This document shows positions 63,000 to 64,000 of a stretch of 64,000 nucleotides of DNA, piece after piece. Under the pieces are notes generated by a model that saw only the letters and a list, made by a program, of their open reading frames with translations, was not told the origin of the DNA and did not search any database. The first letter of the stretch is position 1; each line of letters starts with the position of its first letter. A program made the position numbers and the translations under genes. This DNA comes from Amorphochlora amoebiformis (Eukaryota > Cercozoa > Chlorarachniophyceae). The stretch is taken from positions 372,001 to 436,000 of the forward strand of contig BAAHQB010000143.1 of assembly GCA_054601695.1 (NCBI GenBank), written 5' to 3'.

Positions 63000-63840
63000 A
63001 ACCTAGTTATTAAACATTTTCCCTCAGCACTTAAATCACACGCCCGATAGATATTAAGCCTTCCACTCTATACTCGAAGACTTGAAATCGATAATCGTAC
63101 TCTGAGTGTTATATCCCGGCCCACGTGGATTCAACGACAATTAGACCATTCGGACTTGGGCAAGGGCGGAAAGGGTTTTTTGCTTCCAAGTCATATGTGA
63201 TCGAGGGGAGATGGGGTAATAATTATACCAGTCGTTCATTGGGTTTCTACTATTATAATACAGCGGTGATTACAGGAGGTAAATGAGCGGGATGGAGAGG
63301 GATAAGGGGAAGGCGATGGAGGGTGAGACCTCGGTGCCGCCTCCCCAGTGACTGTTGCCCCTAGCCCCGCCACTTGTACCCTTAATGACAAGATTCGATC
63401 CCAAATCAATTTTTTTAAAAAGTTTTAAATACACAATCTCCAGTTATATTTGGTTAGTATATTGGAGGATAAAGTTCCATGAGTAGCTGAAAGCTTGCGC
63501 CAAAAAGCCCGTTCAGCCTTAACCGGACTATCCCCAATCCGTTGAATTTTTCTTTCCGATAGGAAGTGTAGCTTTCACATCTGCTCCCCCCCGAATCCTC
63601 TTGAGTAAACATCGTGTGTGGTCATATTTGAATCCTTGTAAGAAGTATGGGTTCTCAAATATCAATAAAAGTCTCAATCTGTCGACATTTCGATGACCCC
63701 CACATCCTAAGGGTCCGGCGCCATGTTTCCGGGATTCCACTCGAAATCCCAGGTTGGAGCTGATCTCCTGGAATCTCCAACCAAATCGTGGTTCGATTAT
63801 GGTAATTTCTCCAGAAAATATAAATGAGAGACACGTGTCA
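63000..63840. repeat. Third copy of the 5S-associated element, lacking 5S
   Basis: This aligns in the same orientation as 41265-41950 (CTAACCTAGTTAT..., AAGCCTTCCACT, GAAATCGATAATCGTACTCTGAGT, CTATCCCCAATCCGT). It retains the segment deleted from the right arm. The 5' part with the 5S gene is missing; the 24-bp minisatellite abuts the break. A 114-codon minus-strand frame at 63528-63872 crosses it but matches nothing I recognise. Confidence 0.85.
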
Positions 63841-64000
63841 GCCTCATGGCGGTCGTGCAGCGGTACAAACATGTATATAAACGATTACGGGTGTAGATGT
63901 ATTGATAATCGGAGGGTGAGAGTAGTTCCGATGTAAATGTTTTCAGCGGTCTCCCCCCTCCTGTATTCTCTTTGTCTCTCTCCCCCCCCCTCCCTGTCAA
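63841..64000. other. Right edge, unique DNA ending in a pyrimidine-rich stretch
   Basis: Mixed-composition DNA ends in TCTCTCTCCCCCCCCC-like sequence. No gene can be supported at the edge. Confidence 0.5.

Noticed and set aside
63528-63872. 114-codon minus-strand frame as a transposase or other gene
   Set aside because: No recognisable motif. It lies in a dispersed repeat, and the same frame is not kept intact in the other two copies.

Overview
The window is nuclear DNA of an intron-rich eukaryote. It has no operons, no prokaryotic signals and many spliced exons. Interstitial repeats are of the TTAGGG/CCCTAA type. A very large share of the sequence is (TA)n microsatellite, mostly inside introns. 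I cannot fix the lineage. A protist with TTAGGG-type repeats and many C2H2 fingers (for example a holozoan) would fit, but that is inference. Most long open frames here are artefacts, because (TA)n reads as endless Tyr-Ile with no stop in any of the six frames. The genes were rebuilt by joining exons at splice sites and requiring codon phase to agree at every junction.

Layout. (1) 73-16711, minus strand: a 24-exon coiled-coil gene whose 3' end runs off the left edge. (2) 16712-17574: a shared intergenic space between divergent genes. (3) 17575-30219, plus strand: an 18-exon gene for a 561-residue protein with a signal peptide, coiled coil and Pro-rich tail; all phases agree. (4) 30220-31162: a convergent intergenic region unusually rich in CTAG. 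(5) 31163-36740, minus strand: a 16-exon amino acid transporter of the AAAP/AVT1 type with an extra N-terminal ectodomain. (6) 36910-41950: two inverted copies of a ~1.1-1.3 kb dispersed element, each with an intact 119-nt 5S rRNA gene. (7) 40474-58140, plus strand: a 22-exon gene for a 479-residue protein with 13 C2H2 zinc fingers; the second 5S gene lies antisense in one of its introns. (8) 58141-64000: TA repeats, a second CTAG-rich island, degenerate telomere-like repeats, a 24-bp minisatellite and a third, truncated copy of the 5S-associated element.

The most striking feature is repeated in several genes. Short tandem arrays have a unit made of an exon edge plus its splice site, separated by (TA)n. 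They occur at acceptors (20816-21760, 26205-26670, 26857-27312, 45270-45490) and at donors (50736-51675, 10321-10434). They look like duplications between flanking TA tracts. They leave the intron with many near-identical candidate splice sites, of which the one joined to the full exon keeps the reading frame.

The four genes are not an obvious pathway. Two divergent coiled-coil genes share one promoter region. The transporter and the finger gene are unrelated neighbours on either side of the 5S-bearing inverted repeat.
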